NCBI GenBank assembly: GCA_023525975.1
Contig: CM042035.1
Coordinates: 29,851,001 to 29,915,000 of the forward strand
DNA length: 64,000 bases
DNA from: Smallanthus sonchifolius
Taxonomy: Eukaryota; Streptophyta; Magnoliopsida; Asterales; Asteraceae
Direction of reading: 5' to 3'
The notes below the pieces were generated by a model. The model saw only the letters and a list, made by a program, of their open reading frames with translations, searched no databases and was not told where the DNA came from. The position numbers and the translations under genes are program-made. Positions 1-9,390 of this stretch are shown here, in pieces (the first letter of the stretch is position 1; every line of letters begins with the position of its first letter).

Positions 1-744
1 TTTGGCCAGGAATCAGTGGGCTACGGTCAAGATGACGATTGGAATTGTTAGCACTAAGATAAACGAAGGTTAAGGAACGAAATGTGGTGATAATACCTGA
101 ACCGAAGGTTAAGGAACGAATCGAGAATTGACAGATTTAGTCCCTGGAGTTTGGTTTGACTCGAATTAGCCCTTAAAATTAATACGGATGGGCCTTTGTA
201 GTTTAAATTGACCAGAACAGCCCCTTAGTGGATTTCAGTTTTAAATCCTTCTAGTTTGTTTAATTACAATACAACCCCTGAACTTTTATTTAAATAAATT
301 AATTTAATTTCTTTTAAATCAAATTAATTTAAAAATGTTTTTTATAAACTTATTTTATTAAAATACATTATTTTATATATATCAACTCATTTTTTGTCAA
401 ATCATTTTATTTGTTTTCAAAGTTATTTATTTTTATAAAATTTTTAAAATGGTTTTACTTACAAAAAAATATATATAATAATGATAATATAAATGAATAA
501 ATAGAACTTTTTATAAATACATAATAACTACTTATTTAATTCAATCGAAACTAAGTAGTTTCGATGGAAAATAATTTCGACAGCTCTATGATCAATCGAA
601 ACTGATCAATCGAAACTAGTAGTTTCGATACTTTACACTACCAAAAATAGTTTCGATCAAATCAGAAATTCCAAGTAAATCTGAACCTACATTTTACTCA
701 AATAATTTTAAAATATATTATAACTGAAACTTTGAAATGTCACA
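1..744 (-). repeat. 3' LTR of element G (partial)
   Basis: This stretch matches the right-hand part of the LTR at 16606-19494 and ends at the same TGTCACA (TGTGACA on the minus strand). It lacks about 500 bp that are present in the partner at 18329-18832. The gap is filled by a repeat of a nearby 18-bp word (64-81 copied at 103-120). The missing block holds the TATA-like box seen in the partner LTR. Confidence 0.9.
541..656. repeat. Hairpin array, G-type (arms ATCGAAACTA / TAGTTTCGAT)
   Basis: There are two complete inverted repeats with 10-bp perfect arms and a 1-2 base loop, plus half units. The partner LTR (19256-19412) has one more complete unit, so the array changes copy number. The array lies 75-240 nt from the LTR start in element orientation, in U3. 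Confidence 0.8.
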
Positions 745-757
745 GTCTCCCCATGTT
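745..757 (-). other. Polypurine tract of G
   Basis: On the minus strand ATGGGGAGAC lies directly before the 3' LTR start TGTGACA. This is the expected place and composition for plus-strand priming. Confidence 0.8.
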
Positions 758-1349
758 GAAGGAATTTCGTCCCGAAATTCGATTTACGAAGGTTATAGAA
801 GTGGGAAAGAGATGACAAAAGACTTAGGATGGAATTACTTCACAAGAGAAAGATTCAGCAGGGAAATATCGTATGATAACGGATGACGATGCTAATTCGA
901 GTCGAGTTTTCAACTAATTGCTCTAATAGTATAGTGCGACTTATGCATACAATTGTTTATACACGCATGAATGTAAATTACATGAAACCATACTTAACAA
1001 TATTGGTGCCAATCACCTCGTGACATGGCATTTTCCTTTAAAACTCTACCCCACGGGTGTTCATATTTTAAAATTTTGCAAAAACATTTTCAAAAACCGG
1101 TCCTCCTCCTAGCACTTATGCATGGTTTATACTCGTTATACCAAGTGGGTTTATGTATAGGGTGTACCAGCGGCTAACCCACCACCCCTTTGATATACCG
1201 GGGATTCCCCGTGCATAATTACTAGGATTTAGAACTTCAACAATTTAAGTAAACTTTAACAGAGCTAGCAAGTTGTATGACTGGATTTAAACATAATAGG
1301 TTTGTTTCACAAAAGTATAGGAATGAGATAAATGGTGATAGCATAGCTG
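758..1349 (-). other. G 3' internal noncoding remnant
   Basis: There is no reading frame of note. Near the purine tract the minus strand carries TTTCGGGACGAAATTC, a sequence type common at the 3' end of plant gypsy polyproteins. The pol region expected here (RT, RNase H, integrase) is absent, so the stretch is a deletion remnant. Confidence 0.6.
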
Positions 1350-1541
1350 TTATATGCAATCACGGGTTATAGAACTCATAGCAATGGATTTCCCATCCGC
1401 TATTTCCATGATATACGAGTTATCAAGATTGGTTGGTTGTTTAGCAAATAGTTGGTTAAAAGCAAGAGACATAATTTTTCTATTGGCATGAATATTAAAT
1501 AAAACGGATGTATAAAGATAGTGAACAAAGGAACGTACCAT
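1350..1541 (-). pseudogene. G protease remnant
   Basis: This short frame continues the G gag-protease reading across the copia A insertion. The segment YTSVLF followed by a degenerate active site and then MSLAFNQLF has the shape of a gypsy aspartic protease (usual core SVLFDTGA). The catalytic D-T-G has become N-I-H, so the enzyme would be dead. A one-base frame slip lies close to the insertion point. No pol follows. Confidence 0.65.
1537..1541. repeat. Target-site duplication of A, left (ACCAT)
   Basis: ACCAT precedes the 5' LTR and ACCGT (14452-14456) follows the 3' LTR. This is a 5-bp TSD with one later substitution. Confidence 0.75.
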
Positions 1542-1586
1542 TGTAGAACCAAAGACTGATTGCTACCAAATTATTCTAAGTACAAA

Positions 1587-1765
1587 TGCTGCTGATAGTC
1601 TTATCAGCAGCATTCATCACATATGGCTGCTGATAGGCTTATCAGCAGCATTCAGCACATATTGCTGCTGATAGGCTTATCAGCAGCATTCAACACTTGT
1701 TGCTGCTGATAGGTTTATCAGCAGCGTTCAACACAAGTTGCTGCTGATAGGCTTATCAGCAGCAT
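1587..1765. repeat. Hairpin array, A-type (arms GCTGCTGATA / TATCAGCAGC)
   Basis: Five tandem units spaced about 37-44 bp apart each contain GCTGCTGATA, a 4-base loop, and TATCAGCAGC. A sixth, degenerate unit follows near 1779. The 3' LTR repeats the array at about 13747-13925. It lies 45-225 nt inside the LTR, upstream of the TATA region, so in U3. Confidence 0.9.
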
Positions 1766-2042
1766 TATTCTCATCTCTGCTGCTGGTAGCTTTATTCTCT
1801 AAAGACCAAACGTTGCAGCTGACTATCCATGTGAAGCGCCTCTGACACCTTTCTGCAAAAGCAACTGCCACACTCCAAGCAGAAGGAACCTCACTGGTGC
1901 AACCAATAAAGGACAATAACGCGCTTCTCCAAGCATGCAAACAATGATGCCTAAGAAGACGTTTCAGTAAAGTTAACTAGATTAGCCTTTACGTGTAATT
2001 TAGATTAATAAACAAGATCAACGGCTTGTGTTAGATCTGATC

Positions 2043-2087
2043 CTTAGAATCAAGGGCCTGTCTTGATTCTAAGTTACTATATATATC
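2043..2087 (+). promoter_or_regulatory. A LTR core promoter: 12-bp inverted repeat plus TATA
   Basis: CTTAGAATCAAG (2043-2054) and CTTGATTCTAAG (2062-2073) are perfect 12-bp arms around a 7-base loop. TATATATA follows at about 2079. The same arms and spacing occur in the 3' LTR and in both LTRs of B, although the rest of the A and B LTRs is diverged. Confidence 0.6.
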
Positions 2088-2295
2088 TTGTAAACACTTC
2101 AAACAAAGTGTGCTTGCTGTGCTTTCATAGTGCTTCTTGATAGTGTTTTACTTGTAAACTTGTAATCTTAGAAGTCTAATACAACAGTGCATTTATCAGT
2201 ATTCTTGCTGTTTACTTGTTTACTTTGTTGGTTGTTATTGTTTCCGCCAATATCAACTAGAATAGAATCACCTTGTAATCTTACAATCCTACAAG

Positions 2296-2307
2296 TGGTA
2301 TCAGAGC
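2296..2307 (+). other. Primer binding site of A (tRNA-Met)
   Basis: TGGTATCAGAGC matches the complement of the 3' end of plant initiator tRNA-Met. It lies two bases after the LTR. Confidence 0.9.
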
Positions 2308-2397
2308 TTTGGCTCAAGATTAAACAAACTAACATTTGTTTAATCACTTTCTGATTCTATTCAAAACTCTATTCTTGATCAAGTCACACAAAACAAA

Positions 2398-5342
2398 ATG
2401 GCACAAAGTCATGGATCTGAAGACATCGGCAGTATCAACCGACCACCGAGGTTGGTGTCTGGGGAGGACTATGATATGTGGAAGAACCGTATGGAAAGCT
2501 TCTTCTGCTACCATGAATACGGAATGTGGAAATCCATAAGGGATGGACCTTATGTTCCCATGGTGGCCTCTGCTGACTCCGGAGGACCACTAGTTCCTAA
2601 GGAACCCTCCAAGTATTCTGAAGAAGGCATCAAGAAAATGGAAGTAGACTTCAAGGCATTAGGAGCTATCCAAATGTGCCTTCCAAATGAAGTTTTTCAC
2701 AACTTCAAGGCTCACAAAACTGCAAAGGAATTATGGGGAGCTTTGGAAAAGATGTTTGCTGGATCTGAGGAGGTCAAGGAGAACAGACGTGACATTCTCA
2801 AGCAACAGTATGAAAACTTCGTCCGGAAGGAAGGTGAGTCACTAACAGTTTTATATAACAGGTACACGTACCTGGTTGGAGAACTGCAGTGCTCCAAGGT
2901 AAAGCTGGAGAATGAAGACATTCTCAAGAAGTTCATAAGATCTCTTCCTAGCTGTTGGACATTATATACAGTGTCCATCAGAAGAACAGAAAATCTGAAG
3001 ACTCTTCAGATGACTGAGCTCTTTGGCATGCTCAAAACCTATGAATTAGAAATGATTCAAGCTAAAGAAAGGAGCTCCAGTTATCAATCAGCTACCACTT
3101 CCTCCACCACCACCTCAGCGCTTCACTCTGATCATTCCGGTCCTAGTGCAAGCAACTACTATCCTCCCATTGTTACTCATCCTCAAACACCAACTGCTTC
3201 ACAATCCAACTCATCACCATTTCTTCTTGAGGCACCTCCTCAACAGCCAACCTCTACTGCTTTTGTCTCTGACAACTCAAGCAGCATGCACTTCATAAAG
3301 GAGGATCTGGAATGCTTTCATCTAGATGATCTTGAAGAAATGGATATTCAGCACTCATATGCCATGCTCTCCCTCAGAGCAAAAAGGTTTTATTCTAGAA
3401 CCGGGAGATCAGTTCCAAGCAACAACTCAAACACCAGAGTTGGGCTTGATAAAAGCAAGATCCGATGTTACAACTGTAACCAAATGGGTCACTTTGCTAG
3501 GGAGTGCAAGGTACCTAAAGCCAATCAGGGTGCCAGCCATCAAAGACAAGCTTACCAAGGTCAGCCCAGGCAGCAGCAGCAGCAGCAAGGAACTCCTCCA
3601 GCACAAACTGCAGCCTGTGCAAATGTTGGAACTACAGAATTTGACTGGAGTTTTCAATATGAAGATGTTCCTGCCTCCAACCAAGCACTTTTGGCAGACA
3701 ATGCAGAGATACCACCTCAGGTATTTGAACATCTTTGCTCTCAAGCTTGCATTGACAAAGTTTTAGGTTATAGAAAGCATAACCAAATCTAATAGAACAA
3801 AATGAAGAGTTTCACCAAATGAAATCTGAATTCAAAAAGGTCGAAGACAGTTACAAAGAAAAGATTAACTGCCTTAAGAAAGAGATTTCTTCTTTAAAAC
3901 ATGAACAAACCAATCTTGAAATTCAGATTGATGATCTATTAGTAAAACTCAAAGCTACCAGAGCTGAACTGGCTGAACAGAAAGTTCATGTTGAAAAATA
4001 TGAATTTTCATCTAAAAAGTTACAAAGATTGTTAGATATTCAAGTCCATGAAAGGGTAAAAACTGGACTTGGATATCATAATGACGAGTACAAGACAGTT
4101 CCTCCTCCTGCTGACTATGTTGCCATTCACGAACCAAGCTTCAATACTGCAAATCTTGACACGGCAAACCGAAACCTTGATCCTTCAATGGATGCATGTT
4201 TTGTGGAAGACTGTTCCACCTCTTCAGAACCTGAGTCAACCTGCTCAGACCACTGTGAAACTAGTGCAGTCCCATATGCTCCTATCTCTGAAGCTGTTTT
4301 GAACAAAACTGAATGTCCTGTTGTTACTCCAACTATTCCAGCTCCCATCCCATTCAAACAAATCAAGATTAGCTATCCTCAAAATGGAAGAAAGCTAAAC
4401 ATTGAAAATGGAGAGACATCAGGGTTCACCAACCCCAAGCCTCAGTCAAAGCCAAAGGTGTTTGATAGTTTTCATACACCTGGAGAAAAAGGTCCATATG
4501 TTCAAAAGACACTAGAAGAAGCCACTTTTGAGCATAACAAAGCTCATCCCTGGAACTTCAAAGATCTGTTTCAAAGTAAGAACTATGTAGACTTTCACCG
4601 GGACAAGATAGCACTATCCTGCTTTGTGTGTGGCAAATATAATCACACTGCCAGCACCTGCTTTCACTACCGTGAACACCAAAGAAACTCAAAGCAGCAT
4701 GCCTTTGAGAAAACAAACAGAAACAAACAGGTGAGAAGCTATGATGCAAAGGCAACAAAGTTCAGAGAATCTCTATCCCCTCAAAGAGTGAAGATGCAGA
4801 AACCTCAACAAACTTGCATCATATGTGGGGAATCAAACCACTTTGCTGCAACATGCAAGTTCAACCCTTTTAACCAGATTGCAAATCGTTCATCTGTGCT
4901 CAACCCATCAGCAGCAAACAAAATCGCTGCTGATAGAGTAAAGTCCAGGAAACCAAAGGCAAAGCCTTCAGCAGCAAAAGGCTCTGCTGCTGACAAAGCA
5001 AAATCAAAAACAACGGCATCAGCAGCAAAAGTATCTGCTGCTGACAAAGCAAAAGTGTCCACTTATTATAAGGCAAGATCCCAGGCAAAGCCTTCAACAG
5101 CAACAAAAACTCAAGCAAAGCCTTCAGCAGCAAAATCGGCTGCGGATAAGCCAGAACTGTCAGCAACAACAACTTCTGCCGACAATATAAAGAAAGCTAG
5201 AAAACCACCAAAACAGCAATGGAAGGCCAAACAATCTCCAAGCATAACTATTGGTTCCACTGACTGCAAGCATGCTGACAATGGCAAATTAGCAACAATT
5301 TTCTACAATGCTGCATGCTACAATGTTCCTCCCACTAATTAG
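2398..5342 (+). pseudogene. gag: Copia A gag (frameshifted)
   Basis: The capsid/nucleocapsid polyprotein is about 980 codons, long for copia. The N-terminal 200 residues have the copia gag (UBN2-like) pattern with YDMWK and ELWGALEKMF. The first zinc knuckle CYNCNQMGHFAREC is near residue 356. A lysine/glutamate coiled coil follows (DNA 3850-4040), then a CCHC-like CFVCGKYNHTASTC and CIICGESNHFAATC, then an Ala/Lys/Ser tail with SAADK-type repeats. The ATG at 2398 follows the leader and gives the conserved MAQ start shared with B. One base is lost near 3790 relative to B, which splits the frame (2398-3792, 3819-5342). The frame ends TAG at 5340. Confidence 0.9.
4905..5165 (+). repeat. SAADK-coding repeats that are also DNA hairpins
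   Basis: Within the gag tail, ATCAGCAGC and GCTGCTGAT words alternate and encode runs such as PSAAK and SAADK. In DNA they form the same inverted repeats as the LTR array. The equivalent stretch of B is 41890-42115. Confidence 0.75.
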
Positions 5343-8300
5343 ATATCTTCCATGTGCAGGGACAGCCAGGCAATAAACACAATACTTGGGTGGTAGATAG
5401 CGGCTGTTCCAGGCACATGACAGGAAACAGGTCCATCCTCTCTAACTTCAGACATTTCAATGGAGGATATGTTGCCTTTGTGAGTGACTCAAAGGGTGGA
5501 TCTATCACTGGACAAGGAACTGTGTCCAATGAAAGGATGAGTATTGAAAGAGTCAACTATGTTAAAGAACTTGACTTCAATCTCATGAGTGTTTCCCAAG
5601 TATGTGATCAAAAGCATTGGATGCTCTTCACTGACAAAGAATGTTTCGTGTTAGCTCCTGGCCTATCTAAACCCCCTCCAGAGAAGATTCTCCTAACTGC
5701 TCATAGAAAGGACAACTTATATGTGCTTGACATGAATGAAGCCACTCCATCTGGTAGTGTTTCATGTTTTCTGTCAAAGGCATCAGTTGATGAATCCGCT
5801 CTCTGGCACAGGAGGTTAAGCCATGTTAACATCAAAACAATCAATAAATTAGTGAAGGACAATCTTGTCAGAGGGCTTCCTGACAAAGAATTCCAGCTAG
5901 ACGATCACTGCATTGCCTGCCTGAAGGGAAAACAACACAAGAGTTCCCACAAGCCTAAGACATTGAACACAAATGACACCCTTCTCCAGCTACTGCATAT
6001 GGATCTCTTTGGTCCTACGAATGTCATGTCAATGGGCAAAAAGTCCTACTGTCTGGTGATAACTGATGACTTCTCCAGATTCTCATGGGTATTCTTCCTA
6101 AGAACAAAAGATGAAACTGCTGAGATTCTCAAATCCTATATTCTTAGGGTAGAGAATCAAAGCAATCTGAAGGTAAAGATCATAAGGTGTGATCAGGGAA
6201 CAGAGTTCAAAAATCACACTTTGAACAGTTTCTGTGAGAGCAAGGGCATTGAAAGGCAATACAATGCTCCAAGAACCCCTCAACAAAATGGGGTTGCTGA
6301 AAGAAGAAATAGGACTCTGATTGAATCAGCAAGATCTATGCTGGCTGACTCAAAGCTGCCCCTTACTTTCTAGGCGAAAGCAGTGAGCACAGCTTGCTAT
6401 GTGCAGAATAGAGTCCTTATTGTTAAGCCTCTCCAGAAAACACCATATGAACTTTGGCTCAAAAGAGTTCCCTACATTGGCTTCCTGAAGCCTTTTGGAT
6501 GTCCATGTACCATCCTCATCACACATGGAGTTCTTCCTAAATTCGGTGCAAAGTCTGATGAAGGTTACTTTGTGGGTTACTCCTCTCAATCAAAGGCCTA
6601 CCGAGTATTCAATTCTAGGACTCGGATTGTGGAAGAATCTGCTAATGTGGAATGCAGGGAACACGTTGTCTGTGAACAAGGCAAAGGTCCTAACTAGCTC
6701 TTTGATATAGACTCCTTCACCCAGATATTTGAGCCTCTCATATTCTCAAATATGGAGTTTTCTTCTTCAAAATCAAGATCTTCTGCCTCAACCTCCTCTG
6801 CTGACTACAGACTGGATTTTCCCAGTCCCTACATCAGGATGAAAAGGCCATCCATTGATCCTCCATCAGTGGCAGAAGCTATTGAAGCCAGTACAGGTGA
6901 AGCTAGTACTTCCAACACCACAAGCAGTAATCTCTCTGACCAAGAAATCTTTAATGAAGCCTCCTCAATCCATGCTGAAGAGGCCTCTGATGCTAATACT
7001 GCTGATAATGTGGAACACAATGATCAGAACCTCCAAGATCCTCTCCTCACAACTGAAGACAATCCTGATCTAAACCAAAGTAATCTTGAAGAGGGAATAC
7101 GGCTGGATGTGATACCAGCACAGAGAATAAACAAAGAGCATCCTCTGGAAAACATCATTGGCCAAGTCCACACAGGTATCCAGACAAGAAGTAAGTCTCA
7201 TGAAGCCAACATTTGTTTGTTCTCTTGCTTTCCATCTCAGGTGGAACCCAAGAAGATTGATGAAGCTCTCAAGCACAACAGCTGGATTGAAGCAATGCAG
7301 GAAGAATTGCTGTAATTCAAAAGACAAGATGTTTGGAAGCTTGTTGATCTTCCACCTGGTCAAACAACCATTGGAACAAGATGGGTCTTCAGAAACAAGC
7401 AAGATGAAAGGGGCATCGTGGTCAAGAACAAAGCCAGACTGGTAGCTCAAGGTTACACTCAAGAAGAAGGCATTGACTATGATGAAGTCTTTGCTCCTGT
7501 TGCCCGTATGGAAGCCATCAGAATCTTTCTGGCATATGCAGCATCCAAAAACTTTATGATCTATCAAATGGATGTGAAGAGTGCCTTTTTGTATGGCAAG
7601 ATTGGTGAAGAGGTCTATGTCAAACAGCCTCCAGGCTTTGTGGATCCTGCACATCCAAATAAGGTCTTAAAACTGGATAAAGCTCTCTATGGCTTACACC
7701 AAGCCCCAAGAGCCTAGTATGAAACTTTATCTGGATATCTACTTAGCAACAACTTCAGAAGGGGGGCCATTGATCAGACACTCTTCATCAAAGATGAAGG
7801 GGGAGAAATTTTGTTGGTCCAGATTTATGTTGATGACATTATCTTTGGATCTACATGAAAGAAGCTCTGCAAAGACTTTGAAGTTCTGATGCATTCCAAA
7901 TTTGAAATGAGTTCAATGGGTGAACTAAATTTCTTTTTAGGACTTCAAGTCAAACAGGTACCAAATGGAATCTTCATAAGTCAATCCATGTATGTCAAAA
8001 GCATCTTAGAGAGGTTCAAAATGGCTGACTGCTCTGCTGCAAGAACTCCTATGCAAGTGCACCATCAATTATCTCCGGATAAAGAAGGACAAGACACTGA
8101 TCAACATCAGTGCCGAGCAATGATAGGGTCTCTCATGTATCTCACTGCCTCAAGACTAGATATCATGTTTGCAGTTTGTCTCTGCGCAAAATTTCAAGCA
8201 GCTCCAAAAGTGTCTCATCTTCAAGCTGTCAAAAGGATCCTTAGATACCTAAAGGGAGCTCCAAAACTTGGGTTATGGTATCCAAAGAATGGAAATGTCA

Positions 8301-8770
8301 ATCTCTATGCCTACACTGACAGTGACTATGGGGGTTGTAACTTGGACAAAAAGTACACATCAGGGGGATGTCAATTTCTTGGAGGAAGGCTCATCTCATG
8401 GCAATGCAAAAAGCAAACATGTGTCTCCACTTCAACAGCTGAAGCAGAATACATTGCAGCTTCAAGCTGTTGTGCACAGGTCATCTGGATCCAAAATCAA
8501 ATGCTTGACTATGGAATGACCTTCATGCAGACTCCAATTCACATTGACAACATGAGTGCAATCTCTATCACGAATAATCCAGTGCAGCATTCCAAGACTA
8601 AGCACATCGACATCAGGTATCACTTTATCAGGGATCAAGCTGAGAAAAAGAGAATTGTCCTATCCAAGGTTCACACAAATGAGCAATATGCTGATTTGTT
8701 CACTAAACCTTTTGATGAAGCAAGATTTCGATATCTAGTTGAATCAATTGGCATGATGAACTTTGAATAA
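5339..8770 (+). pseudogene. pol: Copia A pol (protease, integrase, RT, RNase H)
   Basis: The pol frame opens at 5339, in the -1 frame relative to gag, and overlaps the gag stop by 4 bases. The protease shows WVVDSGCSRHMTG. The integrase has the H-H-C-C finger (LWHRRLSHV, CIACLKGKQH), then HMDLFGP, CDQGTEF and the E of NGVAERRNRT. RT shows YQMDVKSAFLYG, LYGLHQAPRA and YVDD (about 7826). RNase H shows YTDSDYGG and STAEAEYIAA. Five in-frame nonsense codons break it (6371 TAG, 6695 TAG, 7313 TAA, 7715 TAG, 7856 TGA), with no frameshift. Three of these sit where B has TGG. The terminal stop is TAA at 8768. Confidence 0.93.
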
Positions 8771-8837
8771 GACATGTCTCAAATTTTTATCTTTCCTTGT
8801 AAATATGTCTATGTTTTTGTTCTTAATAAAAGGGTAT

Positions 8838-9090
8838 AGTCAGCAGCACTTTTTCACTGCTGACAGATTTACTCTTCAGCAGCAAAGCCTTTGCCACTGA
8901 TCGCTTTAAGTTATCAGCAGGAACAAGTTTCCTGCGGACAGCTTTAAGACGGTCAGCAGCAACCTTTTTGCTGCGGAATGAATACAACAGTCAGCACCCA
9001 AATCTGATGCTGAAAGACTTCACTATCCGCAGCAACCAAGTTTGCAGCGGATAGCTCACCATCAGCAGCAACCAAGTTTGCTGCTGATGG
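8838..9090. repeat. Palindrome-rich spacer between pol and ORF3 (A)
   Basis: The 620-bp gap between pol and ORF3 has no frame. It holds a series of imperfect hairpins built from TCAGCAGC and GCTGCTGA or CCGCAGC and GCAGCGG, for example near 8838-8864, 9035-9056 and 9063-9088. The same words form the LTR array. B has a matching stretch at 45444-45708. Confidence 0.8.
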
Positions 9091-9164
9091 GTAAAACAAG
9101 TCTACATTAACTTTTACCCGCAGTAAAAACTACTCTCAGTCTTTACCATGACTGCTCGAGTGCT

Positions 9165-9240
9165 TTACAGCTGTAACAATAAAAAGTGAAACAGGTTGTA
9201 CTGTACAAGTAAAGTTGCTTTTTCTTCGTCTACCGTTATA
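9165..9240 (+). promoter_or_regulatory. Candidate internal promoter of ORF3 (A)
   Basis: TTACAGCTGTAA (9165-9176) and TTGTACTGTACAA (9196-9208) are short perfect palindromes, followed by a CCGTTATA box (9233-9240). This lies about 155 bp before the ORF3 ATG. All three are kept in B at 45783-45860 with similar spacing. No transcript evidence is available. Confidence 0.4.
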
Positions 9241-9390
9241 TCACAATTTCAAACGTTCCCACAACCTCTTCATATTCAATTTCAAACCCTAATCTCCCAT
9301 CACTTTCTCTCCCGTCCCAACAGCATTCAAAGCCCTCCATAATTAACCACCATTCAAACACCCTTCTCTCTTCCCTCCAAATCCATTATA

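Larger units (their letters stand above)
1542..2293 (+). repeat. 5' LTR of A (752 bp)
   Basis: It begins TGTAGAACC and ends CCTACA. It holds the hairpin array near its start and a TATA region preceded by a strong inverted repeat. The PBS follows after two bases. Confidence 0.95.

Noticed and set aside
1587..1765. CRISPR-like array of palindromic repeats
   Set aside because: The units are inverted repeats within plant LTRs with short, related intervals and no cas genes. They are part of LTR retrotransposons.
1728..1940. Minus-strand 70-aa ORF in A LTR (and 13887-14099)
   Set aside because: It lies fully inside an LTR and is present only because the LTR is repeated. There is no domain.
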